A stretch of DNA of 63,585 nt, from positions 1-63,585 of the forward strand of contig JAKIUY010000012.1 of the NCBI GenBank assembly GCA_021647315.1, written 5' to 3'. The stretch comes from Victivallaceae bacterium. Lineage in GTDB: Bacteria; Verrucomicrobiota; Lentisphaeria; Victivallales; Victivallaceae. Shown piece by piece: positions 8,299 to 17,397 of the stretch (within the stretch, counting starts at the first letter, position 1; the number at the start of each line of letters is the position of its first letter). The translations under genes and the position numbers were made by a program. The notes under the pieces were generated by a model. It saw only the letters and a program-made list of their open reading frames with translations. It searched no databases and was not told the DNA's origin.

Positions 8299-9423
8299 TT
8301 AGCCATAATTACGTTGAACCCGTGGCCCAAAAGAACAGAGGATTTCGTAAGAGTTTACTGCTTTCATGGTTGCCCAGTCATCAATGGTAATTTGGTGACC
8401 CGGTGAACTGCCGAGACAGATAACTTCATCCCCGCATACTGCATCTGGAATATTTTCCAGCGAAACGGTTGTGTAATCCATCGAAACTCTTCCGATTACC
8501 CGGCATCTGCGGTTTCTGATGATAACTTCACCGCAGTTGGACAACGCCAGCGGGAGTCCGTCTGCGTACCCCGCGGCAATGGTGCCGACTAAGGTATCAT
8601 GTTCCAGACAACAGGTTCTGCCGTAACCGATATAGCTTCCCGCCGGTAGTTTGCGTACTGCCGCCAAGCTGGTTTTAAGTTTAATTACAGATTCAAGATC
8701 AACGGTTCGCTGACCGGTTTTATCAAAAATGCCGTAAAGGTTAATTCCAGTTCTAATCATATTGAACGGAGATATAATCGTTTGTGGCAGGTTGTTGACT
8801 GCATCACTGTTGGCGATATGAATTTGGGTGAAAGTAATGTCTTGTGCTTTCAGTTGTTGAATAATGGTTAAAAAAGCATTGATTTGTTGTTGGTTACTCG
8901 GATCTTCTGCCTGATAGGCGAGGGGGAAATGGGAGTAGATACCACTGAAGTTCAGCTGAGGTAACTTGGTGGCGATTGGTATAATGTCCAATGCCTCATG
9001 CAGTTGAATTCCCAGTCTTCCCATGCCGCAGTCAATCAGGAAATGACATTCTGCAATACGTTTTTGTCGCGTGGCTTCGTTATTGACTTTTTTGGCAGTT
9101 TCAAGGTCATTAATTGGAATGATAACTCCATTTGCCACCGCAGTTTCAATCTCATTCGGCAGGATATTGCCGATAATTTGAACAGGCATCCCGTATTTAA
9201 GCAACTCCAGTGCTTCATGCAGTTCGGCGACGCCGAATGCGGAGATGCCTTCGCAGTGTAATGCGGCGGCAATTTCAGCAGCACCGAGACCATATGCGTC
9301 AGCTTTCAATACAGCCATAACAGTGCATGGCTGAACCGCCTGCTTTATTGCCCGCAAATTGTTGCACAATTTGCTTAGGTTAATATCCAGAGTAACTCTG
9401 CTGGCTGTATTTATTTGATTCAT
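8299..9423 (-). CDS. alr: Alanine racemase
   Basis: PLP-dependent enzyme that makes D-alanine for peptidoglycan. At 374 residues it has normal length. The PLP lysine is in AVLKADAYGLGA (residues about 37-48), the family's signature. The C-terminal half carries GRVSMDYTTV, with the conserved Met-Asp near the second active site, and SYEILCSFGPRVQRNY at the very end. The catalytic tyrosine of the partner subunit is in IGYGRT near 267. AAGGA lies before the ATG. Its 3' end meets that of the coiled-coil gene with a 5-base gap. Its presence shows a peptidoglycan-type cell wall. Confidence 0.96.
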   Translation of the reverse strand: MNQINTASRVTLDINLSKLCNNLRAIKQAVQPCTVMAVLKADAYGLGAAEIAAALHCEGISAFGVAELHEALELLKYGMPVQIIGNILPNEIETAVANGVIIPINDLETAKKVNNEATRQKRIAECHFLIDCGMGRLGIQLHEALDIIPIATKLPQLNFSGIYSHFPLAYQAEDPSNQQQINAFLTIIQQLKAQDITFTQIHIANSDAVNNLPQTIISPFNMIRTGINLYGIFDKTGQRTVDLESVIKLKTSLAAVRKLPAGSYIGYGRTCCLEHDTLVGTIAAGYADGLPLALSNCGEVIIRNRRCRVIGRVSMDYTTVSLENIPDAVCGDEVICLGSSPGHQITIDDWATMKAVNSYEILCSFGPRVQRNYG

Positions 9424-9540
9424 ATTTCCTTGTCTATATTATTGTTCTGAGAAAATATCTAAGCTAACTTTGTAAATATAACTGGCGTTGAGGGGTTGTC
9501 AAATGGTGTGATTGAATTATATTTTAACTTAATAGGATTT

Positions 9541-9650
9541 TATTGCGCTACGCTTCATCTGTCGCTGCGCTCGTGTAGGTATTTTTTTAAATAAACATCT
9601 TGTCTATCCTGTTATCCTGTATGAAAAGTTCCGGTGCAGCCGGTTATATT
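9541..9650 (+). repeat. Dispersed repeat family B, copy 1
   Basis: A non-coding segment with TTCATCTGTYGCT, a GTAGGTATTT block, an A/T-rich spacer and GTTCCGGYGYAGCCGG. Recognisable relatives are at 52685-52770 (same orientation) and, in reverse, at 54355-54425. It sits just upstream of recX and could carry its leader. All three copies are intergenic and none has coding potential. Confidence 0.55.
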
Positions 9651-9667
9651 AATTGTGGAGTTTTATT

Positions 9668-10141
9668 ATGTCAGAATTAGCAACAGAAGAGCGGGCCAAG
9701 GCGTTGAAGAAAGCCTTTGATCTGTTGTCGCGTCGCGACCATAGTCGTTCAGAACTGAAAACAAAACTCTATAGCCGAAAGTTTTCCAGTGCTAGTATTG
9801 AACATGCGCTGAATGAGTGTGAACGGCTTGGTTTTATTGATGATCACAATTTTGCCACACGTTATGTGGCTGAACTTCAGTTTAAAGGTTACGGGATTTT
9901 TCGTCTTCGTGAAAAACTTTACCGTAAGGGAATAGGTAAGGAGATTATTGAAACAGTTTTAGCTGGCATTGATGTGGATGAAGAAAAAACAGCCGCACGT
10001 GAGTCGATGGAGAAAAAATTGCGCCAGCTTAGACGTGAAACCGATGAACAGAAAAAACAGCAGAAACTTTATCGTTATCTTATTTCGCGCGGCTTTTCGT
10101 CTGATACCGTTCGTGAACTGTTGAATGAAGAGCGGGGGTGA
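9668..10141 (+). CDS. recX: RecX family regulator of RecA
   Basis: A 157-residue all-helical protein of the RecX family, which modulates RecA filament growth and ATPase activity. The typical three-helix tandem repeats are visible: RDHSRSELKTKL near residue 23, ERLGFIDDHNFATRYV near 54 and GIFRLREKLYRKGI near 79, with a third repeat at the C-terminus (KLYRYLISRGFSSDTV). The ATG at 9668 is chosen because GTGGAG lies eight bases upstream. An in-frame TTG at 9653 would put this sequence inside the gene. There is no recA beside it. It lies between dispersed repeat B and the convergent AEC transporter gene. Confidence 0.9.
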   Translation: MSELATEERAKALKKAFDLLSRRDHSRSELKTKLYSRKFSSASIEHALNECERLGFIDDHNFATRYVAELQFKGYGIFRLREKLYRKGIGKEIIETVLAGIDVDEEKTAARESMEKKLRQLRRETDEQKKQQKLYRYLISRGFSSDTVRELLNEERG

Positions 10142-10182
10142 GGGATACGGGATATGGGGATAGGACTGATAGATAGAATTTT

Positions 10183-11091
10183 CTACCCGAAAAAGTATAT
10201 CATGACTGGAATGGTGGCTATTGAGGCTATGGTGGTAACAATTATGGCTTGACCGGCAAAGTTAGGGTCACCGCCGAAACGCCGGGTGATAACAGCTGAA
10301 CTGGCGGAAACCGGCATTAGTGTGACGATAAATATAACCCGAAAATTGTCTTGTGGCAGGTTAAATAATTTTAAAATAGCGACAAGAATCAGCGGGATGA
10401 CGATCAGTCGAACAATGGTCAGGTAGGTGACATCCCAACGGTTTTTAAATAGATGAGGGGCTCCGTAGATTGCCGCACCGATGAGCAACAGCATCAGCGG
10501 CACCGCTGCACTGCCCAGTTTTGTACAGATATTTGTTACAATTGGTGGTACTGGAATGCCGATCAGGACTATTGCTATTGCCGCTATAATTGCTACTAGA
10601 TTTATGCTGAAGATGTTTTTTACGGCACTTTTGAAATTACCGCCAAGTAGCGCAACGCCGATAGTCCAGAAACCGATGGTTGAACCGATATTCATGATAA
10701 ACAGTAACGGTAGGTATTCTTTGCCCCACAGATTACTGAGAATAATTATCGGCAGAAAAACATAGTTGTTAATTGCACAATAGTGATGGAAAGTTGCGAC
10801 CCGCTCCGGTGAACGGTTTTTAAGTCCTTTTTTGAGGAAGATTCCAAGCAGGGCACCGCATGCCATCAGACCAAAGCCGGCCAGTGGCATTATCCACAGT
10901 TCATTAAGTTTATTGGGATCAAGATTTTTGGTGATAGATGAAAATACCAGCATCGGGAAGAGAATATCTACTACAAGTTTGCTGAGTTTGGTTAAATCCT
11001 GTTCTTCCAGCATGCCGCGATGTCGGACGTAAGCCCCGATGGCAAAGATAGTGAATATTTCAATTATGGCAAAAATTACCTGAGTGATCAT
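10183..11091 (-). CDS. AEC family transporter (auxin efflux carrier-like permease)
   Basis: A 302-residue inner-membrane permease of the auxin efflux carrier/malonate-type family. About ten hydrophobic segments are arranged in two halves. The opening IFAIIEIFTIFAIGAYVRHRGML helix pair and the central crossover region (MNIGSTIGFWTIGVALLGG) are characteristic. The final helices contain the conserved TLMPVSASSAVITRRFGGD segment followed by the last hydrophobic helix. Substrates in the family include malate, malonate and other organic anions, so this one cannot be specified. It is convergent with recX, 41 bases apart, and its start faces a repeat-rich gap. Confidence 0.9.
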   Translation of the reverse strand: MITQVIFAIIEIFTIFAIGAYVRHRGMLEEQDLTKLSKLVVDILFPMLVFSSITKNLDPNKLNELWIMPLAGFGLMACGALLGIFLKKGLKNRSPERVATFHHYCAINNYVFLPIIILSNLWGKEYLPLLFIMNIGSTIGFWTIGVALLGGNFKSAVKNIFSINLVAIIAAIAIVLIGIPVPPIVTNICTKLGSAAVPLMLLLIGAAIYGAPHLFKNRWDVTYLTIVRLIVIPLILVAILKLFNLPQDNFRVIFIVTLMPVSASSAVITRRFGGDPNFAGQAIIVTTIASIATIPVMIYFFG

Positions 11092-11497
11092 ACTAAATGT
11101 TTCCTAAATTCTATGTGAAAATTTTTATTGTCGGATAAATCTAGCTTAGTTTAACGTTTTTCCAAATGGTGGACAAGCTCATTTCCTCAAAAGTTTTTTA
11201 AAGTAGCATAGGTATCCCCGCCTGTGACACCTAGGTCTCGCAGAGACTGGCATTGGCATCCCCTATTAGGCAGCGCAGTTAGTGTTTTTTCTGTACGGCC
11301 TGTAGGTGCGCATGTTGCTGGCAGTATGCGTTGTCCCAACGTATGAAACAAAGGTCAGTCGTGCAGATAATGTCTGTTTTTTTTGAATGTCAATGTTATT
11401 CAAAACCAGTGTCTTCAGTCATCGGCAAAAAAACTGAAGACTGTTGACCGAAAACTGAAGATCTGAATAGTCAATGCCAGCCGTGGCGTAATGCGCT
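11092..11497. other. Intergenic gap with repeat family A copy and a dyad
   Basis: No gene is visible. Positions 11200-11230 hold copy 1 of dispersed repeat A (AAAGTAGCATAGG followed by TATCCCCGCCTGTG), whose relatives are at 17328-17377 and 20301-20366. A 9-bp inverted repeat GTCTTCAGT/ACTGAAGAC at 11411-11441 lies downstream of the kinase gene and could act in its 3' end, although no U-tract follows on that strand. Confidence 0.55.
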
Positions 11498-14299
11498 TCA
11501 GCGGGATAATCTTCTTTGCCATTTGCGCCATTTTTTCATGTCGTTGCCATAGGTTCTGCCACTGATCTCTGATAATGCCTTTGTCACCGCTCGGCGGATA
11601 TTGCGGTTTTTGGAACGGAGGAAAGGCATAAGATAGGCTGCTCCCGGTTCTCCGAATGATTTAATTGATTTGATACAGCTGTTGGCGGTTGAATTGCTGG
11701 TCATTTCACTTTTACGTAACATAATAGCTAAGGCTGGTAGGGCTTTTGAACTTTCGGTGCGCATGAGTACTTGAGCCATGACTGCTATAACCCGCATATT
11801 ATTTTCACTGGTGGTACGTTTGATTATTGCAGCGTAAGCTGTTGAATTGCCGATCTCGCCAATGAGGAAAACGGCCTGTTCCCGGGTATTTGGATTTTTA
11901 CTGTTAAGCAAACTGATTAATGTTCCGGGGTTAGGGGATTGTTTGTCTGCAAGTTGCGCAATGCCTTTGGCGGCGACGCTGATAACATCGGCATCGGCAT
12001 CGTTAAGCATCGGCATCAGTAACGGTACTGCTTTGCCTTTGCCAAGTTGTGCTAAGTCGTATGCCGCAGCCATTCTGTTTGTCGGATCTGGGTCTTTCAA
12101 TTTAGCGGCAATAACTTCAAACAGTGGTTTTGATCTTCTGCGTTGTTGAGGTTGTGGACCTTTGTCGTCCAATAATTCTTGCAATCGACGGTCATGGTTT
12201 GATACTGCTTCCTGCATTTCGCTTAAAGTTCTAGCGAGATGGACTCCTGCCTTGCCCATGCCATAGAAACTGAGGACATTATTGCTCTTGCGTGACATTG
12301 CCAGAGCCGCTTTTGCCGCGGCTCTGACATGTTCGTCTTTATCACCGTATAGTGCCAGAATAGTTCCCATAAATCTGGAACCAATTGTCAGATGGTGTCC
12401 GAGGCTGAGGATGGCTGCAACTCGTAGTTTTGTTGCCGCGTTTTTATTCGTCGCTATTTTTATCAGCAGATCATTTATCTTTTTATAATTGAAACGGGCC
12501 AGCATAACCACAGCCGGGATTTTCAGTTTAAGTGGATTGCTTTCTGTTGATACTACAGCTGATAATGCTCGGCCGATGGTGCGAGGGTCTGCACTTTTCT
12601 GTTCGGATATTTTATCCATGGTTTTCATTACGACAAACCTGAGTCGCAGTGAATAGTTACTGTTAAGCATAATAGTGGTCAGTTCCGGTACCAGTTCACT
12701 GTTTTTCAATTTCATAATTATGTTACAGCTTTTGGCAATAACATTTTCCTGATCACTTTTCAGACAGATGCGCAGTAATTTGACGACTTTTGTTATATCT
12801 TCACCTGAAGTTAGTTCTTTAGCATCAATTCTGGCGGAGATTTCACTCAACGCACCGATGCGGCGTCCAGCATCGCCACTTTTAATGGCCGGTTCGGCAA
12901 TATCCAGGTAGTCAGGTGCCAGCAGAATAAGCCAGATTGCCGCAATAACAAACGGGGTTCCGATTAGAGAGGCCAGCAGTAACGGTTTTTTATGAATTTT
13001 CTGCCAGTAGTATTTTGTCATCGAGTGTGATTTTGCCAGAACTTTACCGCCTTTCAAATACGCGGTAAGGTCATCCGCAAGTTCGCCCATGTCATTATAA
13101 CGGTCATCCGGGTTCTTTTCGATGCATTTCAGGATAATACTCTGAAGTGCTCCGTTGACCTGTTTCGGAGCCAGCTGACGCGGTGGTTGAGGTGGATCGT
13201 CAACTAACATTCTGACGGTGTCTACTATTGTTTTCCCATTGAACGGTACGATGCCGGTAGCTGTTTCATACAGCACTGTTCCCAGACTGTAGATATCGGT
13301 ACGGTGGTCAATTTCATGCACCATTCCCTGTCCCTGTTCCGGACTCATATAATAGGGTGAACCGATCATGGTGCCGGTCATTGACAGCATGGTATTATTA
13401 TCAATGCTTTTTGCCAGCCCGAAGTCGGTCAGCATCACTTTTTTATCTCTGGTTGCATAGATGATATTAGGTGGTTTCACATCGCGATGGATAATGCCGT
13501 GGTCGTGGGCTTCTTTAAGTGCTAGGGCAATATCGCGCAGATGGGCGATCTTTTCATTTAGTGTCATGCCATCGTATGGAATGATTTTGTCGAAAGACAG
13601 TCCTTCAATGAAGTCCATGGTGAAGAAATATTCACCGTCAATTTTATCTACTTCGTGAATTGGGACGATATTGGGGTGGTTCAATTGCGCCGCGGCACGC
13701 GCTTCGCGTAAAAAACGGTGCAGTGCCGCTTCGGTAGCTCCTGCGCCGGCTAGCAGTACTTTTAAGGCTAAGTGACGTTCCAGTACTGTGTCAAATGCTT
13801 TATAGACAATGCCCATACCGCCTCGGGCAATTTCATATTCTATTCTGTATTTACCGAATGATTTTCGTTCGCGGGACAGTGCTACTTTGCCTGAACCCGT
13901 GCCGTCAACACCGTCAAAAATCACGGTTTTGTCATATACTTTTTGCGATGTATTATTTGTCGGTGTTGTTGAACCAGGCTTTTTTACCAGGATTGTTTCG
14001 TCACTATATCTGCCGTTATTCAATTTTTTTCTAATATTTGATATTGGTTTATCAGGGGCGACCAGTTGCTGTTCGATAATATCCAAAGAATCACCGCATT
14101 CAGGACATTCGATGAAGTCAGCGCAGTCGATATCCGTAGCAGTGGTAGTGTAATCACAGTTGCAACAGGCGATTTTAACTTCACCCGGAATGGTCAGTAT
14201 CCCATCGCAATCACTGCAGCGCGGCAGGTAACCGACAGATACCCGATTGTCAGTTTCGAACTCTTTCCGGCATTCCGTACATTGTAATTTTGTTACCAT
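11498..14299 (-). CDS. Ser/Thr protein kinase with zinc-ribbon-like N-terminus and HEAT repeats
   Basis: A 933-residue Hanks-type kinase. Residues 1-85 hold paired C-x-x-C motifs (CTEC, CSDC, CCNC, CPEC), suggesting two zinc ribbons. The kinase domain spans about 150-415: glycine loop ARGGMGIVYKAF, catalytic-lysine segment ALKVL, HRDVKPPNI loop, and DFGLAKS metal site. It is therefore probably active. A hydrophobic segment near 435-458 (PLLLASLIGTPFVIAAIWLIL) is probably a transmembrane anchor. The rest is a run of HEAT/Armadillo-type helical repeats, for example DKDEHVRAAAKAALAM and DADADVISVAAKGIAQL, which usually bind partners. It probably senses outside conditions or scaffolds proteins. 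Kinases with repeat sensors are typical of PVC bacteria. It is transcribed alone. Confidence 0.9.
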   Translation of the reverse strand: MVTKLQCTECRKEFETDNRVSVGYLPRCSDCDGILTIPGEVKIACCNCDYTTTATDIDCADFIECPECGDSLDIIEQQLVAPDKPISNIRKKLNNGRYSDETILVKKPGSTTPTNNTSQKVYDKTVIFDGVDGTGSGKVALSRERKSFGKYRIEYEIARGGMGIVYKAFDTVLERHLALKVLLAGAGATEAALHRFLREARAAAQLNHPNIVPIHEVDKIDGEYFFTMDFIEGLSFDKIIPYDGMTLNEKIAHLRDIALALKEAHDHGIIHRDVKPPNIIYATRDKKVMLTDFGLAKSIDNNTMLSMTGTMIGSPYYMSPEQGQGMVHEIDHRTDIYSLGTVLYETATGIVPFNGKTIVDTVRMLVDDPPQPPRQLAPKQVNGALQSIILKCIEKNPDDRYNDMGELADDLTAYLKGGKVLAKSHSMTKYYWQKIHKKPLLLASLIGTPFVIAAIWLILLAPDYLDIAEPAIKSGDAGRRIGALSEISARIDAKELTSGEDITKVVKLLRICLKSDQENVIAKSCNIIMKLKNSELVPELTTIMLNSNYSLRLRFVVMKTMDKISEQKSADPRTIGRALSAVVSTESNPLKLKIPAVVMLARFNYKKINDLLIKIATNKNAATKLRVAAILSLGHHLTIGSRFMGTILALYGDKDEHVRAAAKAALAMSRKSNNVLSFYGMGKAGVHLARTLSEMQEAVSNHDRRLQELLDDKGPQPQQRRRSKPLFEVIAAKLKDPDPTNRMAAAYDLAQLGKGKAVPLLMPMLNDADADVISVAAKGIAQLADKQSPNPGTLISLLNSKNPNTREQAVFLIGEIGNSTAYAAIIKRTTSENNMRVIAVMAQVLMRTESSKALPALAIMLRKSEMTSNSTANSCIKSIKSFGEPGAAYLMPFLRSKNRNIRRAVTKALSEISGRTYGNDMKKWRKWQRRLSR

Positions 14300-14710
14300 A
14301 GCTAAACTTTCCCTGTTGTTTGGTACATGAACCAGTGTCTGAACGGAAATGCCGTGTAGATGCTGTTTTTTGTTGGAGTGCGAAGAGTATAAGTCCTCGC
14401 ACGACCTTGCAAAGCAAGGACTTCAGTAACGCAGTGTACGGCTTTAACCTACTAAGATGGTGATCTTAAAAAAACAGACTAAAGTCTGTACTCCAACGTG
14501 ATATTATAGCGTTTTAGTTCAAGCACTATCTACTCTACAGTTTAAAATCCAACCTTGCAATCTAACAAATAAAAAAACAGAAAAACTTTAGACATTATAG
14601 TCGCAAAGTATTGTAATTTTTTGGACACTTGAGTTCAACGAAAGATTGAGGTTTTACTTCCGCTTCCGTAGCGACACAGGAGCGGATGTTGAAGCGGCAT
14701 CTGTTTTCAA
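14300..14710. other. Intergenic gap with a composite hairpin repeat
   Basis: No gene is visible. Positions 14372-14497 form a composite inverted repeat: outer arms TTGGAGT/ACTCCAA enclose smaller hairpins, CCTTGCAAAGCAAGG and CAGACTAAAGTCTG. This resembles a dispersed palindromic element rather than a single terminator. The rest, up to the regulator stop codon at 14711, is A/T-rich with no further structure that I trust. Confidence 0.5.
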
Positions 14711-15757
14711 TTAGGTCAAGCAAATACCGCTGCTTTCTCGAATAATCAGACTGGTTGGAATGATTGTTTCCGGTGGTGGCGTTTCACCATTCAGAATAAA
14801 TCTTAGATGATTTCTCAGGGCATCGGCAATTTTAGGGCTGTTCTGGCTGACGCTGGTCAGGTTTAGATCTTCGGCTATTGCTGTATTACCAAAGCCGACG
14901 ATTGAACATCCAATCGGACAGTTGATTTTATTCGCGTTAAGATAACGGATAACACCGGCGGCAATAGTGTCATTGCCGCAGAATAGGGCTGTTGGCGGAG
15001 TTGAGCACTCAAACAGTTCTTTGGCGGCGTAATAACCCATTTCACGCGATGGAGTTTGCTGTTTTACTAATTTATCTGATAAATCTATCTGATACTTTTT
15101 CAGTGTATCGCGATAACCTTGCAGGCGCAATTCCGAGGTGCGTTCATAAATTCCCCCGATATGGGCTATGTGGCGATGCCCGAGTGAAATAAGGTGTTCA
15201 GTTGCGCTAACTGCACCGCGATAGTCGTCGGAGGTAATCGCTGGAATATTCAGTTCCTTAATATTCAGGTCAAAAAATATAACCGGAATATCCAGTTCTC
15301 TGTATTTATCCTGGCATTGGGCATTGGGAACTGCAACTACCACTTCGGCATTGACTTGATTGAGGAAGTCAAGAATGCGTTCCTCTTTTTCTTTAATGCT
15401 GTGCGTTAGGTGAACAACTGGATGCAGGCCAGCTTCACTGAAACTTTTTTCCAATTGAGCGAAGAGTTTATAGTAAAAAATTTCATCATCAGGAAAAATA
15501 AACCCGATTAGCCCGCTTTTACCGGCTTTGGGCGGGCGCGTTCCAACAAAATTGCCCCGGCTTGGCTCTTTATAAATCAGTTTTTCCTGTTCAAGTAGGT
15601 GCAGTGACTTACGTACAGTCAGGTGACTGCACGCAAATAGCTCGGCCATTTTGCGTTCTGACGGCAGTGCGTCATTACGCTTTAAACGTTTACGCTTTAT
15701 CAATTGCCTGATCTCTGTCGCCAGAGCAATATATCTTTCCGGTTTACCGCGCTTCAT
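14711..15757 (-). CDS. GntR-type HTH / LacI-type sensor transcriptional regulator
   Basis: A 348-residue DNA-binding regulator. Residues 1-70 form a GntR winged helix (RNDALPSERKMAELFACSHLTVRKSLHLL is spread over helices 2-3, followed by the KLIYKEPSRGNFVG wing). Residues about 85-345 match the periplasmic-binding-protein-like sugar sensor of LacI regulators: GLIGFIFPDDEIFY start, ISLGHRHIAHIGG, TALFCGNDTIAAGVIRYL, and the terminal PTSLIIRESSG typical of the family. It probably represses carbohydrate genes until a sugar binds. It is divergent from the operon starting at 16307. A repeated ATACCGRTATGTT site at 16146-16215 is its most likely operator. Confidence 0.9.
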   Translation of the reverse strand: MKRGKPERYIALATEIRQLIKRKRLKRNDALPSERKMAELFACSHLTVRKSLHLLEQEKLIYKEPSRGNFVGTRPPKAGKSGLIGFIFPDDEIFYYKLFAQLEKSFSEAGLHPVVHLTHSIKEKEERILDFLNQVNAEVVVAVPNAQCQDKYRELDIPVIFFDLNIKELNIPAITSDDYRGAVSATEHLISLGHRHIAHIGGIYERTSELRLQGYRDTLKKYQIDLSDKLVKQQTPSREMGYYAAKELFECSTPPTALFCGNDTIAAGVIRYLNANKINCPIGCSIVGFGNTAIAEDLNLTSVSQNSPKIADALRNHLRFILNGETPPPETIIPTSLIIRESSGICLT

Positions 15758-15857
15758 CTTGATTACCTATGTTAATTTTTATCAGTATGCAAGTTTTTCC
15801 CAAACTGGCACATTCGCGCTTTAATCGCAGGTTTGTTCAATACTAAAGCTTAAATGC

Positions 15858-15972
15858 GCTTGTTTGTAGTTCCCACTTCAGTGGGTGTCTTCTCGTCCCT
15901 TTATTTAGGGACAGCGTGGGCGCTAAAGCTTCCCAGAACACCGCCTAAAGGCGGAACTACAAACACGATTTA
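15858..15972. repeat. REP-like composite palindrome
   Basis: Perfect 13-bp outer arms TGTTTGTAGTTCC (15861-15873) and GGAACTACAAACA (15953-15965) enclose three small hairpins, among them GTCCCTTTATTTAGGGAC (15895-15912) and CCGCCTAAAGGCGG (15941-15954). Such imperfect palindromes are typical of REP/RAYT-derived elements; no transposase is near. Another small hairpin, GGCGGTTTTGGCAAAACCGCC, is at 16028-16048. The rest of the 15758-16306 gap holds only the candidate operators described separately. Confidence 0.6.
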
Positions 15973-16145
15973 CTTGCTTCGTAACTTTAGCGTTGAACAG
16001 CCTTGGCTTTGATCGTAACAGCCGTGAGGCGGTTTTGGCAAAACCGCCATACTGGTCTGTTAGCATTACGACCTTTTGTTTTATCTCTTTTAACTATAGT
16101 TCCAAAAGATAATATTTAAAGTGCTGTTATGAAAAACATTCAAAT

Positions 16146-16215
16146 TATACCGATATGTTTATTACGTGGAAAAATATTTTATCCATGGTTAATTATAACA
16201 TATACCGGTATGTTG
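16146..16215. promoter_or_regulatory. Candidate operator pair TATACCGRTATGTT
   Basis: Two copies of TATACCG(A/G)TATGTT lie at 16146-16160 and 16201-16215, exactly 55 bp apart. They are 90-160 bases before the start at 16307, in the intergenic region shared with the GntR/LacI regulator. The second copy contains the perfect 10-bp palindrome ATACCGGTAT. The spacing of about five helical turns would put both sites on one face of DNA, which suits looping or cooperative binding. Confidence 0.5.
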
Positions 16216-16306
16216 AAAATTGAAAATATTTCCAGATTACGTTTGCTTTTATAGATAACAAGGTTAGATTTTGAGATATACTATAATCAATATAAGAGTT
16301 TAAAAT

Positions 16307-17341
16307 ATGAATAATCAGTTAAAAGAGCTGGATAGTGAATTGGTTGAATTTAAATCCGGCGATGGAATGGTTTATGTTTCGCCTGGTTTACAAGGGCGGA
16401 TATTTTGCGGTATTGACGAGATGATGATTCATCAGTTTGACGCAGAATTGGCATCTGCTCCCGATCCTATTGAATTTAATAATATTGGTGGAAATTCACT
16501 GTGGCCGGCACCGGAAGGTGGCAGGTTCGCCTTTAATTATCCGCCAAATAGTGACGAATGGCTGGTGCAGCCTGCGATCAACAGTCAGTGCCTGTCGATC
16601 GTTGAACAGCATGAATCTTCAGTTATCATCGGGAAAAAAATTGAACTGTTGAATAGAAATAATTGTCGTGCTGAACTTTTGCTGCGACGTGAGATCACTG
16701 TTAATGAAATTGATCTTGCCGGTTTTGATTTGCAAGGGGTGGCATATAGCACACAAGATTCATTTTCAGCTTTGGGTGAATATCCGGTTGATGATTTTTT
16801 ACTGGCTTCGTGGTCGCTTGAACAGTTTCCTGGAGGGGAGGGGATTGTCGCATTTGGTAAAGTTGGTGGTAAGGCAGCGGATTGTATTAACGATGATTTT
16901 TATGGCGATGCTGGAACTCGATTGAGTTTTGATGATAATATGTTCGCTTTCCGTCTAGGTGGAGTTGAGCGTTTGCAAATTGGCATAAAACGTTCATCGC
17001 AGCCTGAACTTATCGGGGCTTATGATCCGGCTCGTTCGTTATTGATGATTAGAGAAACTCCGCTAATCGAAGGAAAATATATTAATATTGCAGATAATGA
17101 ACAGCCTGACGGGCCATTTTCTGCTGAAGATGTTTTTTCAATATTTAATGGTGGTGAACTCGGTTTTTTTGAACTTGAGACTATCGCGCCGATGGCTGTA
17201 GAGAATGGCCTGTGTGCCGGCAGTCAGCTTGAGTCCAAGACCACGATTCTGCGCGGTGAACGCGAACCGTTAGCACAATATTTGAAAAGTAAATTTAATA
17301 TAAATATGGATTTGTTAAAGGAGCTCGGGCGTCCCGCCTGA
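16307..17341 (+). CDS. Mutarotase-like beta-sandwich protein (DUF6786-like)
   Basis: A 344-residue cytosolic protein without a signal peptide. The NNIGGNSLWPAPEGGRFAFN segment (about residues 62-81, split around LWPAPEGG) is reminiscent of DUF6786-type proteins. Those are related in fold to aldose-1-epimerases, but the assignment is from memory and tentative. Many alternating short strands and few helices support a beta-sandwich. It is first in an operon with a polysaccharide deacetylase and a creatinase-like protein, so handling of a sugar or acylated sugar is inferred. The last codons, reading ELGRPA and stop, lie inside the left arm of a dispersed hairpin repeat (17328-17340). The natural C-terminus may therefore have been replaced when the repeat inserted. 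Confidence 0.6.
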   Translation: MNNQLKELDSELVEFKSGDGMVYVSPGLQGRIFCGIDEMMIHQFDAELASAPDPIEFNNIGGNSLWPAPEGGRFAFNYPPNSDEWLVQPAINSQCLSIVEQHESSVIIGKKIELLNRNNCRAELLLRREITVNEIDLAGFDLQGVAYSTQDSFSALGEYPVDDFLLASWSLEQFPGGEGIVAFGKVGGKAADCINDDFYGDAGTRLSFDDNMFAFRLGGVERLQIGIKRSSQPELIGAYDPARSLLMIRETPLIEGKYINIADNEQPDGPFSAEDVFSIFNGGELGFFELETIAPMAVENGLCAGSQLESKTTILRGEREPLAQYLKSKFNINMDLLKELGRPA

Positions 17342-17377
17342 GAAAAAAACACACAGGCGGGACGCCTATGCTACTTT
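17328..17377. repeat. Dispersed repeat family A, copy 2 (hairpin)
   Basis: Perfect 13-bp stem GGCGTCCCGCCTG / CAGGCGGGACGCC with a 13-nt A-rich loop, followed by CTATGCTACTTT. In reverse it reads AAAGTAGCATAGGCGTCCCGCCTGTG-like and matches copies at 11200-11230 and 20341-20366. Its left arm supplies the stop codon of the upstream gene. It could also end transcription in part, but downstream genes remain co-directional. Confidence 0.65.
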
Positions 17378-17397
17378 GAAAAAATGGAGATATGATT

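Noticed and set aside
14372-14497. Possible tRNA or structured RNA in the 14.3-14.7 kb gap
   Set aside because: The hairpins do not form a cloverleaf and no anticodon or T-loop sequence is found; a palindromic repeat explains it better.
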